Source: Flavobacteriaceae bacterium (lineage in GTDB: Bacteria; Bacteroidota; Bacteroidia; Flavobacteriales; Flavobacteriaceae). From it: a stretch of 64,000 nt of DNA. The position numbers and the translations under genes were made by a program. The notes beneath the pieces were generated by a model. That model was not told where the DNA came from and ran no database searches. It was given only the letters and a program-made list of their open reading frames with translations. Where the stretch lies: NCBI GenBank assembly GCA_014238425.1, contig JABABD010000009.1, forward strand, positions 124,001-188,000, in the 5' to 3' direction. Below are positions 16,642-25,878 of the stretch, one piece after another (position 1 is the first letter of the stretch; every line of letters starts with the position of its first letter).

Positions 16642-19506
16642 ATGACTTTTAAAACCATCAAAGCTACATTTATAGTAGCTCTCTCCTTGTTTACATTAAC
16701 ATCTTGTAAGCAGGCAAAACAAATTGTAGATACGCAACCACAAGAAAAAGTGGTTGAAAAACAAATGGCGACTTCGCCAGATATTCCTTTCAACCCAGAA
16801 GTAAGAAAAGGTACGCTAAGTAATGGCCTAACTTATTATATAAAAAACAACGGCAAACCAGAAAACAAGGTTGAACTTAGGCTTGTCGTTAATGCCGGAT
16901 CAATTCTCGAAGATGACGACCAACTCGGTTTAGCACATTTTATGGAACACATGAATTTTAACGGCACAAAGAACTTCAAAAAGAATGAATTGGTCGATTA
17001 TTTGCAAAGTATTGGAGTGAAGTTCGGAGCACACTTGAATGCATATACTAGCTTTGATGAAACAGTTTATATCCTTCCAATCCCAAGTGAAGATCCTGAG
17101 AAATTGGAAAAAGGGTTTCAAATACTCGAGGACTGGGCTCATAATGCGCTACTTGATAAGGATCAAATTGATAGCGAACGAGGTGTCGTATTAGAAGAAT
17201 ATAGATTAGGTAAAGGAGCGGAGGAACGCATGAGACAGAAGTATTTACCAATGTTAATGCATGGCTCAAAGTATGCAGATAGATTGCCTATTGGCACTAA
17301 AGAAATTCTTGAAAATTTTGATCATGAAAGCTTAAAACGATACTATAAAGATTGGTATAGACCAGACCTTATGTCTGTTATGGCGGTTGGTGATGTTGAC
17401 GTAAATATTTTAGAAGAAAAAATAAAATCGCATTTCGGCAAGATTCCAAAAGCTGAGAACCCAAGAAAGCGTGAAGTTTTCACAGTGCCAAATCATGATG
17501 AGACTTTTATAGCCATTGAATCTGATAAAGAAGCGTCGTTTTCTAGAGTTCAAGTTCTATTTAAAGACAAAGGCAATTCGAAAACTGATACGACAACAGA
17601 AGATTATCGAAATTCAATGGTCAAATCCTTATTCTCTCAAATGGTTAATAATAGACTGAATGAATTGAGAAATAGTGAAAACCCACCGTTTGTTTTTGGA
17701 GCTACCTATCATGGTGGAACTTTCGCAAGAACTAAGGACGCCTTCCAATCTTTTGCTATGACTAGCGAAAAGGATCATTTAAATGCACTAAAAGCACTCT
17801 TAGAAGAAAATGAAAGAGTAAAAAGATTTGGTTTTAATGAAGGTGAATTCAAAAGAGCTAAGAAAAATATACTAGCGCGTCTTGAAAAATCTTTTAAGGA
17901 TAAAGATAAAATAAACTCTAATAGGGTTATAGGCGAATACGTAAGAAACTTCTTGACTGGAGAATCTATGCCAGGTATCGAATGGGAATACAATTTCCAC
18001 AAAGAGCAACTTCCAACAATAACTCTAAATGAAGTTGATGCCTTAATTTCTACGTATCTAAAAGAAGATAACAGAGTAGTAATAATTACTGGTCCAGAAA
18101 AAGAAGGTCTTGTAAAGGTTACAGAAACTCAAGTAAAAGCGTTGTTAAATTCTGCTAAAACAGCAGATATTAAACCTTATGAAGATAAGGCAGTAGCCAG
18201 TTCTTTAATAACAAAATTACCAGCAAAAGGCAGTATTACCAACATGGTCAAGAATGACAAACTAGGAACCACTACTTTGACATTAAGTAATGGGGCTACA
18301 GTAACATATAAGAAGACAGATTTTAAGAATGATGAAATATTATTTGATGCCTTTAGTTTTGGAGGTTCTTCTTTATATTCTAATGATGATTTCAAAGCCA
18401 CGGCATATGCAAACGGAGGTTTATCTCAAGCTGGTGTAAATGGTTTTGACATTACAGAACTAGGAAAGATGCTATCTGGGAAAATTGTTTCTGTGAGACC
18501 AACAATTAGCAGTTACTATGAAGGATTTAGAGGTTCTGCTTCTCCAAAAGATCTAGAAGAATTATTTCAGTTAACACATCTTTATTTCACAGCATTAAAC
18601 AAAGACGATAAAGCATTTAAATCTTTCATCAACAAACAGAAAGCTTTTATTGGTAACATGTTAGCGAGTCCTCAATCCTATTTTTCTAATGAGATGGGTA
18701 AATTTATGTATGGTAAAAGCCCAAGGTATAATGGTTTTCCAACTCCAGAGGCCATGGATGCCGCCGATTATGATTTAGCATATAATAAATACAAGGAACG
18801 TTTTGCAGATGCAGGAGATTTTAAATTCTATTTTGTCGGTAATATAGATGAAATGAAACTTGTAGAGTATGCTACTAAATATTTAGCTAATCTGCCTTCA
18901 ACTAATAGTAAAGAATCATATAAAGTACATGACTTTAGGCCTTTAACAGGTCAGCATACAAAAATTGTAGAAAAAGGAAAAGACCCAAAGAGTTCTGTTA
19001 GAATTACATATCATGGGCCAACAGAATACAATTCTAAAGAAGCACATGCGCTTCAGAGCCTTGGAGAAATACTATCTATAAAGCTTATTGAGAAACTTAG
19101 AGAAGAAGAAGGTGGTGTTTATGGAGCTGGTGCTAGAGGAAGCATAAATAAAATACCATATGGTTGGTATAACTTCAATATCAGTTTTCCATGTGGTCCA
19201 GAAAATGTTGAAAAACTCAAGAATGCTTCTTTAAAGGAAGTTGAAAAACTTATTACAGAAGGGCCTACAGATAAGGACCTTGCTAAAATAAAGGAAGCTC
19301 AAATACTTCAAAGAAAAGAAAGAATCAAGGAAAATAGGTTCTGGTTAAGTTTATTGAAAAATGCTGATTACCAAGGTAAGGACGCCTCTAGAATTTTTGC
19401 ATTTGAAGAGGATGTTAATGGTCTTACAAAAGATTATTTACAAAGTGTTGCTAAGAAATATTTAACAAAAGGATATATTCTTGGTATTCATAATCCAGAA
19501 AAATAA
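16642..19506 (+). CDS. M16 (pitrilysin/insulinase) family metallopeptidase, lipoprotein
   Basis: I chose the ATG at 16642 because a lipoprotein signal starts there (FTLTSC near residue 20); the upstream in-frame codons from 16534 read into a leader without a signal. The mature protein (about 950 residues) has four M16-type parts in two halves. The N-terminal half carries the inverted zinc motif H-F-M-E-H (AHFMEHMNFNG) and a downstream glutamate in LEEYRLGKGAEE. The C-terminal half is the non-catalytic partner. These enzymes degrade oligopeptides in the periplasm. It converges with the second M16 gene across a bidirectional terminator. Confidence 0.92.
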   Translation: MTFKTIKATFIVALSLFTLTSCKQAKQIVDTQPQEKVVEKQMATSPDIPFNPEVRKGTLSNGLTYYIKNNGKPENKVELRLVVNAGSILEDDDQLGLAHFMEHMNFNGTKNFKKNELVDYLQSIGVKFGAHLNAYTSFDETVYILPIPSEDPEKLEKGFQILEDWAHNALLDKDQIDSERGVVLEEYRLGKGAEERMRQKYLPMLMHGSKYADRLPIGTKEILENFDHESLKRYYKDWYRPDLMSVMAVGDVDVNILEEKIKSHFGKIPKAENPRKREVFTVPNHDETFIAIESDKEASFSRVQVLFKDKGNSKTDTTTEDYRNSMVKSLFSQMVNNRLNELRNSENPPFVFGATYHGGTFARTKDAFQSFAMTSEKDHLNALKALLEENERVKRFGFNEGEFKRAKKNILARLEKSFKDKDKINSNRVIGEYVRNFLTGESMPGIEWEYNFHKEQLPTITLNEVDALISTYLKEDNRVVIITGPEKEGLVKVTETQVKALLNSAKTADIKPYEDKAVASSLITKLPAKGSITNMVKNDKLGTTTLTLSNGATVTYKKTDFKNDEILFDAFSFGGSSLYSNDDFKATAYANGGLSQAGVNGFDITELGKMLSGKIVSVRPTISSYYEGFRGSASPKDLEELFQLTHLYFTALNKDDKAFKSFINKQKAFIGNMLASPQSYFSNEMGKFMYGKSPRYNGFPTPEAMDAADYDLAYNKYKERFADAGDFKFYFVGNIDEMKLVEYATKYLANLPSTNSKESYKVHDFRPLTGQHTKIVEKGKDPKSSVRITYHGPTEYNSKEAHALQSLGEILSIKLIEKLREEEGGVYGAGARGSINKIPYGWYNFNISFPCGPENVEKLKNASLKEVEKLITEGPTDKDLAKIKEAQILQRKERIKENRFWLSLLKNADYQGKDASRIFAFEEDVNGLTKDYLQSVAKKYLTKGYILGIHNPEK

Positions 19507-19524
19507 CATTTATCAAGTCCAAAA

Positions 19525-19550
19525 AAAAGCAGCCCAATGGCTGCTTTTTT
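19525..19550. terminator. Bidirectional terminator between two convergent M16 genes
   Basis: The hairpin AAAAGCAGCC (19525-19534), loop CAAT, GGCTGCTTTT (19539-19548) has A-rich and T-rich flanks on both sides, so it can stop transcription from either direction. Confidence 0.9.
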
Positions 19551-19574
19551 ATTTTATACAATAAACGATAGTGC

Positions 19575-22340
19575 TTAGTCCACTTTTTTATCACTCTTTA
19601 TATCTGGTGATTTTTCAAAATCTCCAGCATTTACAACTGTCCATTCGTCTAAAGGCTTAAAGTATTTCTTGATGACATTATTGACGTCCGCTACTGTTAA
19701 GCTTTTCACCTTTTCCTCGATATTTTTCTGAAACATCATATCTCTGTCATAGTACAAATTATTATTGATGACACTAGACAATTCATTGTCCTTCGCGCGT
19801 GATACATTCTGAGCCTGTACCCATCCCTTTACAGCACTATCTAATTCTTCTTGTGTGATACCGCCTTCAATAAAACGTGCGATTTCTTCACTAAATCCTG
19901 TTTGTACTTTTCCGGCATTTTCTGGGGCATAGATAGCATAAATATATGCCGATGAGTTTTTGTCATCTTTATTACCATCAACACCAACACCACCGCCAGC
20001 GCCATAACTCACACCATCTTGCTGGCGTAAGCGTGTTGCAATCCTTGAATTCAAGAAACCGCCACCAAAAATAGTTCCAGCCACTTGCAATGCAGCATAA
20101 TCATCATCGTACTGACTCACTTCAAAACTCAAAGACCCTGTAGTAAAAGCATTCTTTTTATCTGGTGTTTTTATTTTCTCATTTGCTGTATTGTTTATCT
20201 TGTATTTATTGCTAATTGGCGTAAATTCAAAATCAGACTTAAAATCTGCAAACTCTTTTTCAAAATAATTCTTTAGACCTTGCTCATCAATATTGCCTAT
20301 AGCTATTAATGTAGCATTGTTAGAGATACCGTAGAATTTATCGTAATACGCTTTCATAGCTTCTGGAGTCACAGCATTGATCGCTTCAATTTGCTCGTCC
20401 AATGTCATACTATAATAAGGGTGTCCTTTTTTATAACGCTGATTGATCTGTCCCATTTTCATCGATGCCAAAAAGGTTGGCTCCGTTTTATTTTGTTCAA
20501 GATTTGCTAAATCTTCTGCTTTGATCTTTTCTAGCTCGGTAGCATCAAAAATTGGGTTTTTCAACATATCAATCATCAACTTCATTGTTTCTTGAAGGTT
20601 TTCTTCTGTGCTATTAATATAAGCATAGGTACGACCATTAGATCCGCGATAACTAACAGAAGATTTAAGGGCACTTAATTTATCCTCAATATCTTGTCTA
20701 GATTTCGTTTTAGTACCCTTGTTTAACATACGCGCTGTATAACTAGGGATTCTACCCAAATTCATTAAATTATCTAGATTACCGTTTCGCATTGCAAAGG
20801 AGATATTTACGGTCTTACCACGATTATCTTTCTTAATGAATCCGTATTCAATTCCGCTCTTACCTAAAACTCCAGAATCTAATCTATTTTGAATATTCTC
20901 ATAAGACACATCAAATGATTCGCCAGCACCATAACCTTTTTTTCCTTTGTAAGTAGTCACTAAATCTGATACACCTTCAGTGTGCTCAATCTCAACCCTA
21001 ACCGGTTTTTTTGTAGGCACAAAATTACCAACCGTTCTATTGGTATTTATTAAGTATCTCTGGATGACAGCATTCACTCTTTCTGCTGTCATTCCTTCTA
21101 CTCTATCACGATGGATAAAAGCCAATCGCCAATCGCCAGCACCAATAAATTCACTCATATATGTTCCTAGAAAGGATGAATTTCTATTGATCTGATCGAT
21201 CTGCTTTAAGATATTGGATTTTGCTCTATTGACCTCAGCATCTGTAACTGGGTTGTTCATCAGGTCATCAAACAATGCCAGCATAGTAGATTCTGCTTCT
21301 GCTAAAGACTTATCAGACGGCACATCTACATTAAAATACATGAATGAAGGCTCTTTAGTAAATGGAGAAAAAGACCATAAACTCGACGCTTTTTTCGCAT
21401 CTACCAAAGCTTTGTACAATCGCCCTGAAGGCTGATCAGTCAAGATATCTTCGGCTACAGCTAAAGCCGCATAATCTTCATGGGATCCTGCAGGTGTATG
21501 ATACGCTGCAGATACAATTTGAAGATCACCAACACGACTTAATGCAACACGTTTCTCACCATCTTGAGCTGGCTCAATAGTTGGTACGTCTCTTAAAGGC
21601 CCTACTGGATTCTTGATGCTTCCAAACTTCTTTTCAATAAGTGCTAACGTTTTATCGATAACAAATTTCCCAGTAACCATTAAAACAGCATTGTCAGGAC
21701 GGTAATACTTTTTGTAAAACGCCTTCAGGTTATCAATAGGCACACGTTCAATATCAGATTTATTTCCGATAGTAGATTGTCCATAGTTATGCCATAAATA
21801 GGCGGTACTGATAACTTTCTGCATCAGTACTCTAGTTGGCGAGTTCTCACCTGATTCAAATTCATTTCTAACTACTGAAAACTCAGACTCCAAGTCTTTC
21901 TTAGCAATATAAGAATTAACCATTCTATCAGCCTCAAGGTCAAGGGCCCAATCAAGATTTTCATCTGTGGCATTGAAGGTCTCAAAATAATTAGTTCGAT
22001 CATACCAAGTAGTTCCATTTGGTCTAGCACCGTGAGATGTTAGCTCTTCCGGAATATTAGGATGATTTGGAGTGCCCTTAAATACTAAATGCTCCAGTAA
22101 ATGAGCCATCCCTTTTTCGCCATAACCTTCATGACGAGACCCTACCAGATAAGTAATATTTACTGTAACAGTTTGCGAAGAATTATCTGGAAATAGTAAC
22201 ACCTTCATGCCATTATCTAGCACGTACTCTGTGATTCCTTCAACAGAAGCTGTTTTTTTGATTTGAGCTTCTGTACTAAAAGAAGCTAATAAAAATAGAG
22301 CTAAACAAAAGCTCGAAAGAACGCAATTGATTTTTTTCAT
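19575..22340 (-). CDS. M16 family metallopeptidase, exported
   Basis: The 921-residue protein has a signal peptide (about residues 1-25, ending STEAQ). The active-site motif H-L-L-E-H is in AHLLEHLVFKGTPNHP. The C-terminal half starts around residue 470. It is related in fold to the gene at 16642-19506 but differs clearly in sequence; the two are not a recent tandem copy. The gene is transcribed away from parA. Confidence 0.92.
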   Translation of the reverse strand: MKKINCVLSSFCLALFLLASFSTEAQIKKTASVEGITEYVLDNGMKVLLFPDNSSQTVTVNITYLVGSRHEGYGEKGMAHLLEHLVFKGTPNHPNIPEELTSHGARPNGTTWYDRTNYFETFNATDENLDWALDLEADRMVNSYIAKKDLESEFSVVRNEFESGENSPTRVLMQKVISTAYLWHNYGQSTIGNKSDIERVPIDNLKAFYKKYYRPDNAVLMVTGKFVIDKTLALIEKKFGSIKNPVGPLRDVPTIEPAQDGEKRVALSRVGDLQIVSAAYHTPAGSHEDYAALAVAEDILTDQPSGRLYKALVDAKKASSLWSFSPFTKEPSFMYFNVDVPSDKSLAEAESTMLALFDDLMNNPVTDAEVNRAKSNILKQIDQINRNSSFLGTYMSEFIGAGDWRLAFIHRDRVEGMTAERVNAVIQRYLINTNRTVGNFVPTKKPVRVEIEHTEGVSDLVTTYKGKKGYGAGESFDVSYENIQNRLDSGVLGKSGIEYGFIKKDNRGKTVNISFAMRNGNLDNLMNLGRIPSYTARMLNKGTKTKSRQDIEDKLSALKSSVSYRGSNGRTYAYINSTEENLQETMKLMIDMLKNPIFDATELEKIKAEDLANLEQNKTEPTFLASMKMGQINQRYKKGHPYYSMTLDEQIEAINAVTPEAMKAYYDKFYGISNNATLIAIGNIDEQGLKNYFEKEFADFKSDFEFTPISNKYKINNTANEKIKTPDKKNAFTTGSLSFEVSQYDDDYAALQVAGTIFGGGFLNSRIATRLRQQDGVSYGAGGGVGVDGNKDDKNSSAYIYAIYAPENAGKVQTGFSEEIARFIEGGITQEELDSAVKGWVQAQNVSRAKDNELSSVINNNLYYDRDMMFQKNIEEKVKSLTVADVNNVIKKYFKPLDEWTVVNAGDFEKSPDIKSDKKVD

Positions 22341-22493
22341 AATAATTGTGATTAGTTTAATGATTAAAAGTATAGCATTTAAACTAAAATAAATGTTAAA
22401 AATTGCACCTAAGTGTTATCTTATGTTAACAAGTTCCATTTTTTAAAGTCGCAAATAATCGTATTTTTACGCGTACTAAAACCAAATCATTTA

Positions 22494-23258
22494 ATGGGTA
22501 AAATCATTGCAATCGCCAACCAAAAGGGTGGCGTTGGAAAAACCACAACTTCAGTGAACCTTGCTGCCTCTCTAGGTGTACTTGAAAAAAAAGTATTACT
22601 TATTGATGCTGATCCGCAAGCTAATGCTACATCTGGCCTTGGCATTGATGTAGACTCTGTTGAAGTGGGAACCTACCAGTTATTAGAACATACTAATACT
22701 GCTAAGGAAGCAATCATTAAAACAGACACTCCTAATCTAGACATCATTCCATCTCATATCGACCTTGTTGCTATTGAAATAGAATTAGTAGACAAAGAAG
22801 AACGAGAGTATATGTTGAAAAAAGCGATTACACACCTAAAAAAAGATTACGATTTTATACTCATAGATTGCGCTCCTTCATTAGGTTTATTGACTTTAAA
22901 TGCTTTGACAGCAGCTGATGCTGTAATGATACCGATTCAATGCGAATACTTTGCCCTTGAAGGCCTAGGCAAGCTACTAAATACTGTGAAAAGTATACAA
23001 AAAATACACAATCCTGAACTAGATATCGAAGGATTGTTGTTAACTATGTACGATTCACGTTTACGCCTGTCAAATCAGGTGGTAGAAGAGGTACAAAAAC
23101 ATTTTAACGATATGGTATTCCAAACAATCATTCAAAGAAATGTAAGATTAAGTGAAGCACCAAGTTATGGCGAAAGCATTATTAATTATGATGCGAGTAG
23201 TAAAGGTGCGAGTAATTATTTAAGTTTGGCAAAAGAAATCATTACGAAAAACAACTAG
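22494..23258 (+). CDS. parA: Chromosome partitioning ATPase ParA/Soj
   Basis: The ATG at 22494 starts MGKIIAIANQKGGVGKTTTS, the deviant Walker A box KGGVGKTT being near the N-terminus as in all ParA proteins; upstream in-frame codons have no fitting context. DFILIDCAPSLGLLTLNAL is the Walker B region. The 254-residue length is normal for chromosomal ParA. It acts with ParB, encoded 2 bp downstream, to segregate replication origins. I saw no parS palindrome close by, although I only looked by eye. Confidence 0.95.
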   Translation: MGKIIAIANQKGGVGKTTTSVNLAASLGVLEKKVLLIDADPQANATSGLGIDVDSVEVGTYQLLEHTNTAKEAIIKTDTPNLDIIPSHIDLVAIEIELVDKEEREYMLKKAITHLKKDYDFILIDCAPSLGLLTLNALTAADAVMIPIQCEYFALEGLGKLLNTVKSIQKIHNPELDIEGLLLTMYDSRLRLSNQVVEEVQKHFNDMVFQTIIQRNVRLSEAPSYGESIINYDASSKGASNYLSLAKEIITKNN

Positions 23259-23260
23259 TC

Positions 23261-24160
23261 ATGGCAAAGGCAACGAAGAAACAAGCTTTAGGCAGAGGAT
23301 TGTCAGCACTATTAAAGGATCCAGCAAACGATATTTCATCGGTTCAGGACAAGAATGCAGATAAAGTTATTGGTAATATCGTGGAGCTTGACATTGATTC
23401 TATTGAAATGAATCCGTTTCAACCTAGAACAAATTTTAATGAAGAATCTCTTCGTGAGCTAGCATCATCTATAAAAGAGTTAGGTGTCATTCAGCCAATA
23501 ACTGTAAGGAAATTAGATTTCAATAAGTTTCAATTAGTATCGGGTGAGCGTCGCTACCGCGCCTCTAAATTGATTGGACTTGAAACTATACCATCTTACA
23601 TTCGAATAGCTAATGACCAAGAGTCGTTAGAAATGGCCTTAGTTGAAAACATACAACGACAGGATTTAGACCCCATTGAAATTGCCCTGTCATACCAACG
23701 TTTAATTGACGAAATTCAACTCACACAAGAGCAAATGAGTGAGCGTGTTGGTAAAAAGCGTTCAACCATAGCTAATTATCTAAGGTTACTTAAATTAGAC
23801 CCTATCATTCAAACGGGCATGAGAGATGGCTTTATCTCTATGGGTCATGGACGCGCTATCATTAATATTGAAAATCCATCTATTCAATTAGATATTTACG
23901 AAGAAATTCTATCTAAAAAATTATCAGTAAGAGATACTGAAAGCTTAGTTCGCAACTATCAACATACCAAAGAAATTTCTACTCCAAGTAAAGAAGAGTT
24001 GCCTAAATTCATAAAAAAAGGCATCAAAGAAATTTCAGAATACTTTGGACATAAAATAGACGTTAAGGTATCTAAGAATGGAAAAGGCAAAATAACAATC
24101 CCTTTTCATTCTGAAGAAGACTTCAATCGTATTAAAAAATTGGTAGAAAGTGCAAAATAG
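23261..24160 (+). CDS. parB: Chromosome partitioning protein ParB
   Basis: The 299-residue protein has the N-terminal ALGRGLSALL segment, the ParB/Srx domain (NPFQPRTNF, LVSGERRYRASKLIG, ALVENIQRQDLDPIEIA) and a helix-turn-helix domain (MSERVGKKRSTIANYLRLL, then MGHGRAI). The C-terminal part serves dimerisation. It binds parS sites and loads on DNA as a CTP-dependent clamp (known for the family). It is 2 bp after parA and its last codons overlap the next gene. Confidence 0.95.
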   Translation: MAKATKKQALGRGLSALLKDPANDISSVQDKNADKVIGNIVELDIDSIEMNPFQPRTNFNEESLRELASSIKELGVIQPITVRKLDFNKFQLVSGERRYRASKLIGLETIPSYIRIANDQESLEMALVENIQRQDLDPIEIALSYQRLIDEIQLTQEQMSERVGKKRSTIANYLRLLKLDPIIQTGMRDGFISMGHGRAIINIENPSIQLDIYEEILSKKLSVRDTESLVRNYQHTKEISTPSKEELPKFIKKGIKEISEYFGHKIDVKVSKNGKGKITIPFHSEEDFNRIKKLVESAK

Positions 24161-24743
24161 GCTATTCTTTTTAGCAAGTTTCTTATTGGTATTCTCGTTT
24201 AGTTCATTGGCACAAAAACAAGACACCCAACAAGATTCTACGCTCCATAAAAACAGTGATTTAAAAGTCATCACCAATACCACGCAAAAAACAGAGATAA
24301 ATCCATTGGCACCGTCTAAAGCTGCGTTTTATTCTGCAGTGCTTCCCGGATTGGGACAAGCTTACAACAAAAAATACTGGAAAATTCCAATTGTATATGC
24401 CGCCCTTGGAACAGGAATTTATTTTTATATAGATAATAACAATGAATACAAACGCTATAGAAGTGCTTTTAAGCGTAGGTTAGCTGGTTTTACTGATGAT
24501 GAATTTTTTGGTGTAGTTACTGATGATGGACTCATAAGAGCGCAACGTCAACTCAGAAGAAACAAGGAAGTGTCCTTATTAGTGACCATTGGTATTTATG
24601 CTTTAAATATTATTGATGCCAATGTTGATGCACATCTACTTCAGTATAATGTTGATGATAATCTATCCTTAAGTCCACATTATAAATTTAATGAACTAGA
24701 AGCCACTTCGGATGTTGGTTTAACACTTAATTTCAAATTCTAG
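24150..24743 (+). CDS. DUF5683 family exported/membrane protein
   Basis: The 197-residue protein starts with a GTG at 24150, overlapping the end of parB by 11 bp. This start gives a proper signal peptide (LFFLASFLLVFSFSSLAQ). The conserved block KAAFYSAVLPGLGQAYNKKY and a hydrophobic segment IPIVYAALGTGIYFYI identify the DUF5683 family. Its role is unknown. Placement between parB and dapB is usual in flavobacteria, to my knowledge. Confidence 0.8.
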   Translation: MQNRLFFLASFLLVFSFSSLAQKQDTQQDSTLHKNSDLKVITNTTQKTEINPLAPSKAAFYSAVLPGLGQAYNKKYWKIPIVYAALGTGIYFYIDNNNEYKRYRSAFKRRLAGFTDDEFFGVVTDDGLIRAQRQLRRNKEVSLLVTIGIYALNIIDANVDAHLLQYNVDDNLSLSPHYKFNELEATSDVGLTLNFKF

Positions 24744-24748
24744 AAAGA

Positions 24749-25453
24749 ATGAAAATAGCATTACTTGGCTATGGCAGAATGGGCAAAGAAATTGAAAAAA
24801 TAGCTTTAAAGCGAGGCCATTCTATTGTTATTAAAGCAAATGAAAATGCTTCTTATAACGTTGCTGATGCCGATGTAGCCATAGATTTTAGCATTCCAGA
24901 TGCCGCCGTTGCAAATATTTCAAATTGTTTGAATAATGCTGTTCCGGTTATTTCTGGAACGACTGGTTGGCTAAAAGAGTATGACTCAATGACAGTACTT
25001 TGCAAAAAAAACAATGGCGCGTTTCTGTATGCTTCTAATTTTAGTTTGGGTGTCAACATTGCCTTTGAAGTTAATAGGCAACTAGCAAGGTTAATGAAAT
25101 CACAATCGCAGTACTCTTTAGACATTGAAGAAGTACATCACACTCAAAAGCTCGATGCACCTAGCGGCACGGCCATTTCATTTGCTGAAGACATCATCAA
25201 TGAGACCAATTACAATGCTTGGTCATTAAATACTTCTAAAGAGAAAACCATTCCTATTATGGCAAAACGAATCGAAGGTGTTCCTGGTACACATATCGTT
25301 ACATACACATCTGAAGAAGATTCTATTTCATTGAATCATACAGCAAAAAGCCGCAAAGGGTTTGCTTTGGGTGCTGTAATAGCTGCAGAATGGATTCATG
25401 GCAAAACGGGTGTATTTTCAATGAAAGACGTGTTAAACATTGCAAATGAATAG
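24749..25453 (+). CDS. dapB: 4-hydroxy-tetrahydrodipicolinate reductase
   Basis: The 234-residue enzyme of the lysine/meso-DAP pathway reduces hydroxy-tetrahydrodipicolinate with NAD(P)H. The N-terminal nucleotide fold has GYGRMGKEI. The catalytic block EVHHTQKLDAPSGTA (E..HH..K.DAPSGTA) is intact, and the C-terminus has the VPGTHIV segment. It is shorter than the E. coli enzyme (273), which is common in Bacteroidota. Confidence 0.95.
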   Translation: MKIALLGYGRMGKEIEKIALKRGHSIVIKANENASYNVADADVAIDFSIPDAAVANISNCLNNAVPVISGTTGWLKEYDSMTVLCKKNNGAFLYASNFSLGVNIAFEVNRQLARLMKSQSQYSLDIEEVHHTQKLDAPSGTAISFAEDIINETNYNAWSLNTSKEKTIPIMAKRIEGVPGTHIVTYTSEEDSISLNHTAKSRKGFALGAVIAAEWIHGKTGVFSMKDVLNIANE

Positions 25454-25466
25454 TGAAGATTGATTA

Positions 25467-25823
25467 ATGATGAATGACTTAAAGCAACGTACAAAACAAT
25501 TCTCGCATAAATGTGTTAAACTTGCAATACAGTTACCAAATACTTTTTTAGGGAATCATATAAAAGGGCAATTAATAAGAAGTTGTACTTCTGTAGCTGC
25601 CAATTATAGAGCGACTTGTTTAGCCCAATCCAAGAAAAGTTTTGTAGCAAAAATCAGCATTGTTGTTGAAGAAGTAGATGAAAGTCTTTTTTGGTTGGAG
25701 TTTATTATGGATGAAAAACTTCTTACTAAAGAAACTTGTAATTCTTTGTTAAAAGAGGCAGATGAATTGACAAGAATTTTTATTTCTTCAAGAAAAACAG
25801 CAAATTTGAATTTAAAAAAATAG
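25467..25823 (+). CDS. Four-helix-bundle protein (S23 / 23S rRNA intervening-sequence type)
   Basis: The 118-residue protein matches the bacterial four-helix-bundle family named after the proteins found in 23S rRNA intervening sequences: it has QLIRSCTSVAANYRATCLAQSKKSFVAKISIVVEEVDES and WLEFIMDEKL-type segments. Members form homopentamers in known structures, but their function is unknown. It begins 13 bp after dapB and is inserted between dapB and lepB, so it looks like a small mobile-type cargo in a core operon. An ATG directly following the first is an alternative start. Confidence 0.85.
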   Translation: MMNDLKQRTKQFSHKCVKLAIQLPNTFLGNHIKGQLIRSCTSVAANYRATCLAQSKKSFVAKISIVVEEVDESLFWLEFIMDEKLLTKETCNSLLKEADELTRIFISSRKTANLNLKK

Positions 25824-25878
25824 TTAATTTAAAAAAATCGTCATTAGACATTAGTCATTTGGCATTAATAATTATAAT

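Noticed and set aside
22341-22493. parS site in the region before parA
   Set aside because: I looked for a GTTTCACGTGAAAC-like palindrome around parAB and found none by eye.
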